A stretch of DNA of 64,000 nt from Apostichopus japonicus (taxonomy: Eukaryota > Echinodermata > Holothuroidea > Aspidochirotida > Stichopodidae): NCBI RefSeq assembly GCF_037975245.1, contig NC_092568.1, positions 3,751,001 to 3,815,000 on the forward strand. Reading direction: 5' to 3'. Positions 1 to 12,500 of this stretch are shown piece after piece. Both the position numbers and the translations under genes were made by a program. The first letter of the stretch is position 1. Each line of letters starts with the position of its first letter. The notes beneath the pieces were generated by a model that did no database searches, was not told where the DNA came from, and saw only the letters and a list, made by a program, of their open reading frames with translations.

Positions 1-560
1 CATTATAAAATACCATTACAAAATTAAGTCAATTTTCATTTCAAGGAGTGAAACAAAAGTACATTTTTTGTTTAAACTTGTGAAAATGAATATACTGCGA
101 TGAAAAATGTCTGGTAGACAAAAATTGTTGAGGATTGAATCAAATTAATTAATTAACCACTCAATTACAGTCATTTGATGAAAACAATACAGGAGGATAC
201 ATATCCTAGTTTGGTTAATTGCAATATATTTAAAGAAATATTTCAAAAAGCTGCTTTGTCAGGAAGATCTATTAAGGGGGATTGTCTTCTAAACCAAACT
301 TGAGTGAAAATTCAAAATGAGAAACCAAAGTTGAACTGCAAAAACACCACATAATATCAACTTAAAAGGTTAGCTTACATAAGAACATTGGAAGTTATGG
401 CTCAATGAAAATATCAAAGCAATCATGGAGGTTTGATGGACATTGGAGGGCTGTTTTTTGGGAAATGATATTATTTAGTGCTTACCCTCATCTGAAATGA
501 TAGACAATTTTCAGCAAGTTTGTTTTCCATTAAATGATTTAAAGCTCTTAATCTTTGCAG
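1..560. other. ZFYVE26 intron, partial
   Basis: AT-rich sequence ending in the acceptor atctttgcag. I see no exon in it. It is the 3' part of the intron before the first visible exon. Confidence 0.7.
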
Positions 561-3500
561 ACCGCTTTTGCCATCCCCCGGTCAACAAGTGCTGTTGAAA
601 TCTCGAGCCAGTAGGATGTTTCAGGACCTTGATTCACATTCCATACTTAGCATGTTGCATCGCCTTACGGGATTGGGACAATTGGATCAAGATGTGGTGT
701 TAAAGTTGTTGAAACAAAGACCAGAAATCAGTAAATATCACCAGCAATTTCCAAAAAATATGTTTAAATATTTTCATGTTTTTTTCTGTCTGTCGATGAG
801 TGTAGCAACATTTTTTTTCCTGTTTTTGTCTCAACCTGTTCGGATTCAACCATTAGGACCTCGTAAGGTTATCATTTATTGTATAAAATAATTTTGTTAC
901 ACTTTTTTTTATTTCAGTTAGACTCTGTAGAAGATCCTGCTATGATCGAAATGTCATGCCATCTAACTTTTACATACAAGAATTGTTACTGTTTTTCTAT
1001 TGCTTTTTTTTTTACTCTCTTGGAAAACTGTATAATGAATGCCAAATAAATTTCTTAATCATAATTAAGTTGCTCTACATTGTTTCTGCTGCCATTTAGC
1101 GTTGTGCGGTAGTCGGATTTACCACAACCGGTAGTGTTGCAACATGAATACCGGTATCGTAACTACAACCGGTATTTTCCTCAACTTTCATCTACGGTTC
1201 AAAGCACTTAGTTACGAGACTGTCAATGTCATACATTCAATATGCATAGCCTAGGCTATGTACATACTCTTACACGCACGTTTGTAAAAAAAAAATTAAA
1301 AAAATAACACGCTATATTAGGGCCTTTGTTTTTTAACATACACTTCCAAAAAGAAAAGCACAAACCTTGGAAAAAAGCAACCCACACCATCCTTCATTCA
1401 TACTCGACGTACGATATTAGATTAACACGTTCGCAAGTGGATTAAACTTGTAATCCGTACACAAACATAAATTGGGAGTTCCCCACTATTCCATGATATT
1501 GGAATAGGGCAACCCCTTCAAGTTCAAAAGTTCACAATGAAAAGTTTTCAACTATCAACAAGTCACCACGTGTTTGGAACTTCAGACAATTAGAATATAA
1601 CATAGGGGCTACCGAAATACGGGATTACAAACTACATACATAAAAATAGTACAGATTTATTTATATCGTTAATGGGCTGTTGTTTACTCCAGGAAATATA
1701 CTTTGAATACGTGCAATATCAATCTTTCGTACAAAAGTTCTTAAAAATTAAAAAAGTAGCGAAAGATAAATATAAATGACATCGTGGAACCCCCCCGCAT
1801 TAATAAACGAATCCATTTCATTACAGCAGCAAAATCTCAAGTACTGCACTTCTGTGTACCAGTACCGTATCCTAGGCTATAAAAATATACAGTCCTGTGC
1901 GAAGATGGATTTAAACTGGATATACTCCCTGCGGTTTTGGCTCAAAATTTATAAAATCGTTAAAATTATTATAACAAAATGAGGTGAAATGCATAAGGGT
2001 AAGATTTTGTACATGGGAACCTTGACAATCATCGTTTGAAGGAAGAATAAATAACGAAAACTTCAGAATAACTTTGAGGTCCCGTAACATGTTGAGCGCA
2101 AGTAACGTTCGATATTTATTGTAGCCTAGGTCCAAATTACTACGTGAAAAGTTGATTTGTTAATATATAGCCTAGTCTAGACCAGTACGTAAGTTGATCA
2201 GATATTATTCAAACTAAGAACACAGAAACCAGAAAAAATCGTGTTTTGTTTTCTTTATTTCAAATAGTAACACGTAGATATTTTTATTATGTACGGGATT
2301 CCCGGGAATGATACCGAAACGAATGTAATAACCGGTTGTTTTCCCAATACCAGTAGTAGTTACACATTGCACTGTGATCGGGATTAGTCAATACCGGGAT
2401 CTGGATACCGGGATTCACTTGACTACCGGGATCCCGCACAACCCTACTGCCATTTATTCCCCCCTTTTCCTTTTGTAATTTTTTCAGAGGATGGAGCGAC
2501 GAAGACCGACACCAAAAAGACGAAGAGCGTGCGATTTGCAGATGACAAAGATGTGGATCAGCTTCCACTGGAACAAGAACGGGATGTAGTCATCTACTCC
2601 AGCTTTCTGATTTCGAAGTATTTTCTGGAAGCCATTCTAGCAGGTGTCTTTCATGGACCCAAACTCTCGAGCGAGGAAACTGATGACTCTAAACAGACGG
2701 AAGCTGAATCGGGGCAGTTTTTGGACGAGTGTCTTACGAAGGTTGAATCGGGTATGGCAGCGTTGTATCCGTTGAGTTACAGAGTGGAGATACTTGAGAA
2801 TCTATTCTCCCTGCTGTTTCTGAGGTATGAGGACCTGTCAGATGGCAGGGACTTGCATGCTGACAGTGGAGAGGAGGAAGGACTTATCGAAGACGATCTG
2901 ACCAACCTCAGCATCACAAGTTTGGAAAGCCTTTCTAGTCCTGTTAAGGTCGCCGGTGCTAGCGACATGTTTGATTTACAGTCCAGACACGGCGCAATCT
3001 CTAGGAGACTCAATTTCACAGACGGAGCGTCGCAGAGTAAAAGTGACAAGATGGTGACAGAGTTGGATCTTTCCACCAAAGAAGCGTCTCTCGGTTTAGG
3101 TCCGATCAGTTCTTCGGTACAACACAAAACAAAGGTGAAGGATAACAGGAAGTCTGAGACACAAGATCAAGGGAATCAGAGCAGCGAAGCTTTCTTATTA
3201 GAGGCAAGTACGGGGAGACACATCAGCTCCGAGAGTCTGTCCCAACAGAGCCACCTCAGCACATCTCAAATAGGATTCCTCGTCAGTGAAACCGTCATGA
3301 AGAAACTTCTCATGACGTTGAAAAATTGCCTCACAGGAATCTCCAAAGAAAAGATGGCGCTGTACGGTATATCGGCGTACGACACCGTGCCTCATGAAAA
3401 GGACCGTCTCCTAAGATACTTGAACACCTCTGTAGCCTTACCGAATCTAGCACAGAGAATAGCAAGTCTAACGCAGTACATAAACGAAGCATGGTGGCGA

Positions 3501-6500
3501 TTTCAACTGGTATCGGAGAGCTCTGTCAGCTTGAGGTCAGGGTCCCGTAGGGAGAACTGGAGCAGCGACGAGGATTTGGAAAAGCTCGGAGATATCTTGC
3601 AGCTGGAATCGGCATCGCAGAAGAAAAAGGAAAAGAAAAGAAAGAGAAACAGTAGAGGCAAAAGAACATCTGGTGAGGATTTTAAAAGAAAAATAAGATC
3701 ACCTTACTTTCATCTTTATGGTATCTCCTAGCCATGTTGTTTAAGTTTATACTGTATTAAACACAGTTCTTTGATGTTCTCCTTCTCGCTAAAGTACACA
3801 CAGAAATATGTGACAGTTCTGATGATAAGAGCTATTAGCTTATTTCTTGTTATTTGAAGTAAGTTAACATTTCCTGATATATGTCAGTCTTGTAGACAAA
3901 AGTAGCCAACCTTGTTGTGGTAGGTGAAGTGCAACCTGCTCTCAGTCCCAGTGAAAGGAAGCCAGCATTCATAGTGGACTAATAATAAAAATAATATAAT
4001 AATAATAATAATAATAACAACAATAATAATAATATTATTAATAATAATAAAAATAATAATAATAAAAATAATAATAATGATAATAATAATAATGATAATA
4101 ATAATAATAATAATAATAACAACAACAACAATAATAATAATAAAAAACAACAATAATACGTAATACTAAAGACAGTACGGTGACGTCAAAACCACTGTGG
4201 GTGATGGTGGGGGAGGGGTAGTATAGGAATTTAGGCCCCCCATAGAATGATCAGAAAAACATTTTGTTACAAAAAAGGGTCTGCCTGCCTCCCCTAGAAA
4301 TGCATTGAACCTCCCTTACAAAGAGAAGTCCAGCTATGCCCGTGGTCCAGACTTACAGTCTAGGTTGTGACAGTGACATTTCATGGCTCTGAAGGTTCAG
4401 CATGGATACTTGTTATTAAGTCATTTTATAGCACCTCATCCTACCTCTATTACACATCCTTTCCACTCACCCATTTCCTATTATCCTCACACTTATATCC
4501 TGTAGGTGTTAGTAGCTCAGGCAGAGAAAGTGGCTCTCAGAGCACCCTTTCACAGTTTAGTGGGGAAAACAGACAGTCGACTGGTAAGTTTTCACTTCAT
4601 ACAGAGATTTCTTGGGTTACAATAGTGTTATTTTACTGTTGACAACTCATTATACTGGAACAAGGGAGAACCTAACATTAACGTACCTCATCAATAAATA
4701 TTAGGAACCATATCTTATTAATTGTTCTGTTATAAACCTTCAAGTGGTGATTAAACTGGAGGAGGATTTCTTAGTTTGATCGTATGCAAGCTCTTTTGAT
4801 TAAATATTCTCTAGGCTTGGGAAATTTACTGACCAAAGCAAAACAGAGTACTTTAATTTTGATGTGAAATGAAAATCTGCTAACCCCTCGGTCCAGTCAT
4901 TGCTGTGATTAGACATGGATTTAGTTCTCAGTTTATTGGTTTTATTATTGCAAAGCTATGGGTTTTGTTTGAGGCATTTAAATTGAATAACCCAGTATTT
5001 TGTATTTCATGAGGGGAGGAAGAATGCAGATGTGTTCACAAAATTGGTCATTTCTGTAATTAAACCACAAAGTTATAGTGTTGTAACAGATTTATTGCAG
5101 GAAAGTACCTCCCTGTTGTCAACTGATAACATCTCTAAAATGCTGACCATTAGAACAAACAGAGTTAAACCTTTCAAAGTCAAGATGATACAAAACTTAT
5201 CTTTATAACCTTAACCCTGCCAGATGGAGCCCATAGTATGAACGGCAGGGCAAGAGGTCACAGAAAGAGGCGCAGAAAGGTGCGAAGTGAAAGCCAACAG
5301 TTATCAGCTCCAGTTGACAGGAGCATTATTGCTAGAATGTTAGCCACAGATGATACTCTCCTAAAGATGTGTTTGAGAAAGGGAAACTATTCTCAGGCTG
5401 CTCAGGTAAGAAGTTTTACTTAGTTTCAAAAATAATAGTAAGTAGTGAATAAACAATAGATTTTTTTTTATTGACAAATAGTGAATTTTGTGAATAAACG
5501 AATGAGTGGTTGATTGATATTTTTAACCATTTTGGTTTAGTGTTAGGTTGACCCTTCTTATCTATCAGTAAATAAAGATATTAATATGTTTGTAAACTTG
5601 AAATAAAATAGAGATGAATTTAGGCAGAAATATTTGTACAAGAAGGCGCATTCCATCCTAGAATTTGAAAGAAAGTTAAAGCCCTCTGAGTCAAATGTCA
5701 GCTATAATTAGTTTTCATTACACAAAGACTTTGCTGGAAGAAGTAATTGCCAATCTACTAAGATTACCCACTTACCCATGAGATGATTAAAATGTATCAT
5801 AGCCTCATACATATAAATGATTTTGATATCTTTGTGATCATTGTGGGCTGGTGGACATGCAATTACACTTGCAAAATATTCTATGGTGTTAACAGATTTT
5901 GGGTATGTTGCATTTGTTAAGATTCTACTCATCAGAAAAGTTTTCATATTAAATTTTACGATATTCTTTGCCTGTTTTATCAATGTTTGACTCTCAGGTG
6001 GTGAAAATGTTTGGTATGAATGATAAGCCAGATGCAACTGAAGTACATTTCTGTCAGAGATGGGAGAAGGCAGTCCAACAACTTCAGACCATAGAAAATA
6101 AGTCCAGACTACAACAGACAAGGATTATTGGAAACTCACCGGGAAGTGTAAGGAGAATGGCAAACTTAGGAATCGCTTCCATGGCCGCTGCCGGTGTGAT
6201 GTCGACATCTGTGACAGGAATAGTCGACGTACTTCTAACATCGTCCAATCTTCCATCTCTTCCGGATCTCAAGTTGTCATCAGAAATCGGAGAACAGCAA
6301 CCTTCGACTTCATCCTCGACTATCAACGATCATTTTCGACAGTTGAGCATTCCCGTCATGATCATTCTTGATTTAGCTTGCAGCTTCTGTCTGTCGCAGC
6401 AGTCGTGCAAGGACCTGCTGGAGATGGCCGTTGGCCGTTTGCAGAAAGTTCAAGACGCACAACAACTACCAGATTCGGGGAGAGAGGACTCATCTTCACC

Positions 6501-9500
6501 GTTCGGGCTCTGTTCTTTCCTATCGAGAATCCATCAGTTGGTCAATTCGTGGAGCGAGATTTCTCTCCCAGGAGAACCCCAAACTGAGCTGAGTCAAACT
6601 GAATATTCTTTGAGGACACTTCTCACAGATTGCAGATGGCCTCTTGATTCCTCGTCTTTCAAGAACTCTCATAAGAGGTTGTCAGATATATCTGTTAAAG
6701 TGTCTAAATTGGACAATCTTCTCCGCCAAGAGTCAAACGATACGATGGAGGTAGTTCAGCTTCCGGTAGAAACTTCCGCAAAGTCAACCCCTGCCGAGAC
6801 AATTTTGAAGGCTTCTGGTTATTTGCTGCAGTCATTAGATAAAGCAGCAGGGATGGTTTTGTCAGACCTTTCCAGGAACAAGGAAAGGGCTTCTCCAGAG
6901 AGGACTTCCAACTATTTTCTTAGTATATTTAAGCATGCCTGTATTCTAGCATCCCTCCAGTTGGAAGCACAAGATTGGCAACCAGGTAAGGGCTGTTTAC
7001 AGATAATGTTACAAATATTTGTGTACCATAGAGTGTCTTCCTCTGCTGCATTCAAAAGTAGTGGTTATCAGCAATCTGGAGGGAAACCAAAGTCGACAGA
7101 TGATATTAACGATACCCATTAGATTGTACATCACAAGTTTCTCCGTTTACAATTAGTATTAATAATTGGCATGTTTGTAAGTTGTTACATTGATGTTACA
7201 TCAAATGCAGTTAGGAGATTTAATACTTATTGGGCAAGCCTAATTATCTTGGAATGGCTTTGGCAGGGTGATTGTAACATTTTTAATCATCATTTTTTTC
7301 TTTTATTGCACAGATAATGATATGGAGCTCAAAGGAGGAGTTTTCAATGCTAAAAATCCTTTTGTCATCTTCAGTAAAAGTCCTAGTAACCTGATTGGAG
7401 AAATGATGTTTGAAAACAACATCCCACCAGCCAGGTATTAGAGAGATTCATCTTAGATCATTCCAATCCCCACTTCCTTCCTTCCATAACCTTCTCTTAT
7501 ACAAATCAGTCCTCCTCTGCCAACAAAGATAGTCAGAATGTTTGAATAAAGACTTTGACAAATTGAGACTTATGCCACGATAGGGACATATTTCAAAACT
7601 TCCTCTAACAAAAATTCCAGACTCTCAGAAGTTTGCAAAAATTTTGTACAAGGACTTCTCCTTAGTTAGGACATATCAGTAGTCATTATTTCTTGAAATG
7701 GATTCAATTTAAAATCAAAACAAATTATCTTAGTGGTGGGGATCCTTATCAAGTATTTCTTTGCATAGGGTGTCAGACGGAAGCCACAGTAACTTGCATA
7801 CTATAGGACCGTGGGATCGAAGCCCTGTTTCATTTCACGCAATACTTGTTCAATTCTTTAAATTACTCATTAAATTGGTCTTTCTTTGCCGCCAGTTGTC
7901 TGTCAAATATGGTCGATGTTATTAAACTGTGTGTTATACTTGTGAGGAATAATACTTTCAACTTTTAAGAGCCTGAAGCTACTTTAATAGTGGCAAGAGT
8001 TAATTTCCTCACTTGTTCTTTTCATTACAGGTTGGAAGACGTTGCCAAGAGATTGAAACTGAACTTAGTCCACATCATCATTCAAAGCTGCTGTCCAAAT
8101 ATTCCTGTCTCTCTTGGTCCACCAAGTTTATGTCTGCCTCACAGGAAGCCGAAGGATCACTTTCCATCCAAACCAGTCTCAGGGATATACATTCTTAATG
8201 AAGGACCTGTGGCACACAGCTCAGACAATGCCAAGCCCAGACATCCTGTACTGGTTGCTAAGGAGCTGTTGTCTCGAATGATAACTTTTCTCAAAGGTAA
8301 AATCATTGTTGTCATCATCTCTGTCATCTTTGTAGCCGATGCTTGACCATCAGAAGAGCATGCTATACTTTCCATCTATGTCCAATCTTAAGAATACTAT
8401 ATTGTCACCAACAATGAAATGCTGTCCATATAGGATCTTATTATTCTCCATACATGATCTCATTCAAGTATATGAAGAAGCAAATATATTTTACTACTTT
8501 TCTTCCTGTATTTCTGAAATACTTTTGTACTCAATGTTATACATCATTTCTTCTCACCATGGTTGAATAGGTCAGTCCCTGAATTGTCAAGATCCAGACC
8601 TGTTTGACCTCCATGCTGCGGCCAGAGCTGCCTGTCACCCTGAGTTCCACAGCATCCAGATCGCCTGCGAGGAGTTGGCTTCGGTTGACCTGGATCTGCT
8701 TGAATCCAATAGAGAGAAGACTTGCTTCTTCACCAACGTCCTGAATCTGATGCTCGTCCACGCAGCTCTACACCACGTCTACGATCAGATCATGAGCAAA
8801 CAGAAGGTATATTTAATCTTATTAGTAATAAATACACTAGGATAGGTAATCACTATGGCATTCAGTGGTGAGGATTTACATGAGATGTCATGAATTTATG
8901 TCTCACAATACCAGATATTCCACCTAGCTCACTTCTGGCCGATCAAGATCCGCCGACCTCCATGGTGGTTATCCTCCCATATGACATCAATGGAGATATG
9001 GAACTATCATTGCAACCTAATCAGTTATGCACTCTAGTGGTAATGTTATTAATTTGTGTTTGTATTTCAGGAGAAGCAATTCATTCCTAGCCACACCAGA
9101 CACAGGTCACTGACGGGACACCTGGCCCCGTCAGTGGAGGGAATCGAACCCCCGACATCACAGACATCCATGACATTAGATCTGTTAACTTATCTATGCA
9201 AGTACGCCTATAGGATAGGTCAAATGGGAACAGTCAGGTGAGTTATTCATTGGTGGAGCTAGTAACTAGGGCTTTGGTGGGGGAGAGGAGAGAGGTTGAA
9301 TATCTGAGGGAACGAACCTCCGACATCACAGACTTCCATGACATTAGATCTGTTAACTTATCTATGCAAGTACGCCTATAGGATAGGTCAAATGGGAACA
9401 GTCAGGTGAGCTATTCATTGGTGCAACTTTTAACTAGGGCTTTGGTGGCGGAGTGGGAGATGGGTGATGGGAGAGAGGTTGAATATCTGAGGGAATCGAA

Positions 9501-12500
9501 CCTCCTACATCACAGACATCCATGACATTAGATCTGTTAACTTATCTATGCAAGTATGCCTATAGGATAGGTCAAATGGGAACAGTCAGGTGAGTTATTC
9601 ATTGGTGGAGCTAGTAACAAGGGCTTTGGTTGGGGAGTGGGGGGAGGGGAGAGAGGTTGAATATCTGAGGGAACGAACCTCCGACATCACAGACTTCCAT
9701 GACATTAGATCTGTTAACTTATCTATGCAAGTACGTCTATAGGATAGGTCAAATGGGAACAGACAGGTGAGCTATTCATTGGTGCAACTTTTAACTAGGG
9801 CTTTGGTGGGGGAGTGGGAGATGGGTGATGGGAGAGAGGTTGAATATCTGAGGGAATCGAACCTCCTACATCACAGACATCCATGACATTAGATCTGTTA
9901 ACTTATCTATGCATATACGCCTATAGGATAGGTCAAATGGGAACAGTCAGGTGAGTTATTCATTGGTGCAACTAGTAACTAGGGCTTTGGTGGGGAGAGG
10001 GGGAGTGGGAGATGGGAGAGAGGTTGAATATCTGAGGGAACGAACCTCCGACATCACAGACTTCCATGACATTAGATCTGTTTAATTTATCTATGCAAGT
10101 ACGCCTATAGGATAGGTCAAATGGGAACAGTCAGGTGAGTTATTCATTGGTGGAGCTAGTAACAAGGGCTTTGGTGGGGGAGTGAGGGAGGGGAGAGAGG
10201 TTGAATATCTGAGGGAAGGAACCTCCGACATCACAGACATCCATGACATTAGATCTGTTAACTTATCTATGCAAGTACGCCTATAGGATAGGTCAAATGG
10301 GAACAGTCAGGTGAGTTATTCATTGGTGGAGCTAGTAACAAGGGCTTTGGTGGGGGAGTGGGGGGAGAGAGGTTGAATATCTGTACCACATATGGGAGAG
10401 AGAGGGGTAGGGTTGGAGGCAATTAAGTCCTCCTCATCAGACATGTGTATTATTGTTGAGTTACTTACCAAGCAAGTACTCCTACTGGTCCAATTAGTGG
10501 GTAATGGATGACTGGAGGTGACATGTTAGCCAATTAAAAGATTTCTGATATTGTAATTTAATGTCTCCGTCTTCTTTAAAAATGATGATATTTGTTGTAA
10601 TATTACATTATTTATTGTGTTTCTATACTATGCAATCTAAACAATGTCCCTCTTTCCTACCACTTTGTTTTTCACGACAGTGCCTTTGAACTAGAGTTTT
10701 TAATTTTACGGAAAGGTCTTCCACCACCTTCAATATTCAGTCGTGTTCTCGAAGATCGTGTGGTGGGTAAGTGGACGCTAAATCTGACACAGTAACGATA
10801 ACATATTTACAACCTTCGAATAAAAAATAAAAATACACGTCTAGCAAGCTTAATTGAAGATTCTATACTTGTTGGTACCCTTAAGTTACATTGTGTTATT
10901 GATTTAAGTATTACAACATGTTGTGATTGTATTCCACACTCTCTGGATCATCTCAAAAGTGTCAGGATTATCAATGTTTCTTCATTCTTTTCTCCATTTT
11001 GGATGAAATCAAGTTTTTATTGTTGTTTTTGTATATAGTTTAATGTTCGTATTGTTTATGGTCAGGTTACCATACATAGAAAATAGAATAAATAAATGAT
11101 TATGTAACTATTGCATGACACTTAATTAAGTGTCACAAGCATGTGTGATTGAGTTTTCTTCTTCATCAGTGATATTTTTTAATTAAACATTAAATAATTG
11201 AAAAATTGTAAAATAATGACTTATAGATATCTATTTTTGATATTCAATTATATATTGAGTGTTATTGTCTCTCAGACTTATTTATTTATGGATAATTTAT
11301 ATATATATTTAATTTATACTTATTCGTTTTAGATATTCATGCTATGGATCCTTGGTTTAAGTACATCCCTGATGCCGATACCAGGCTTGTCTTTGCCATC
11401 ACCGGTGGTTTTATCTCATCTCCAGTTCTGACTGTGAGTTTGTGACATCAATTTCCTTTTTTATGTGACAATGTTCTCAATACAGGATGATTTTTTGCAG
11501 AACCACAAAAAACCCACAAAAAACATGAAAACAAATAATTTAATACTAGATAGTGACAGAGGTTGGCCGGTGACAAATGCAACTTCAAAGTAGATGATTG
11601 GAGAGCATCAAATGAGCTGGTTAATAACATTATAAACCCTTTGAGGTCTTGCCAAGTGATTGTTTTCCTAAAGTCAGTGCTAGTCTGTTATTCTTTGACA
11701 ACGCTACAAAGTTTGTCGTTTTACCAATCGATGCAGCCAAATGCTAAATAGATATAATCTTTTCTGATATAATCTAATCTGTTTTATTGAGATTCACCAC
11801 TTTTTATTTTCATATGGAAAGTTAGCAATGTCTAACAACATCTGCTTTGAAACGTGTGATTACCTGGAATTGGGACGTATCGATATTTAGTTTGAAACAT
11901 AATGGACTGTTTTATCGTGGTATTTTTTTTTGTGTGTGGTGATAATGCAGCAACTGTTGGTTGAGCTCCTTCATGTCTGCGGCACGGAGCATTAAGAGGC
12001 AGACCCAACCAGCTGCTCTAAATCCCAATACGAGGCATTGTAACTTTTATGAGCCTACCCTCCATTGCTTCCTGTTGTTTCTTGATTGACTTGGTATGTT
12101 TTCTTTAGATGCTGAGAGAAGAGGATATGGAGGAACAACTGGACATGTTAATGCAGCAATACCTGGAACAGACAGTGATGGTTGATGAAAGTAGGAATGA
12201 GGTAAACCCTACCCATGCCCATCCCAACCCCCTGTCCCTCGCTGATGTTGTCTGTTATCTGCTAATCACCTCCTCTCCCCCTAATCCAGTCATAATATTG
12301 AGTGGTAACATGTGCATTGGTATAGAACTTTGAAATTCCCTGAAATGTGGCTGCATCCCAAACCAAAGGCAGAGGGGTTGGTTAGGGTAACTGTTGTGGG
12401 AAAAGGTGTCATCATGCTTATGTGTTCAAATGAAGAGCGAGTTCGCCCAAGAAACAAAATAAACCTAACGACAGAATAATTCTTACTCGATATCAATAGT

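Noticed and set aside
731..891. Continuation of the first visible exon to 891
   Set aside because: A good donor (A|gtaaat) at 730 joins in phase to 2488; the extension is intronic and ends in a chance hydrophobic stretch.
901..990. Possible exon after ttatttcag at 917
   Set aside because: The sequence belongs to a dispersed repeat and would break the frame between 730 and 2488.
3884..4153. - strand frame encoding poly-isoleucine
   Set aside because: It is the translation of the (AAT)n microsatellite.
9339..10311. Six further copies of the exon 9 end read as extra exons
   Set aside because: They lack acceptors and pyrimidine tracts, one is frameshifted, and splicing from 9237 to 10681 gives the correct phase.
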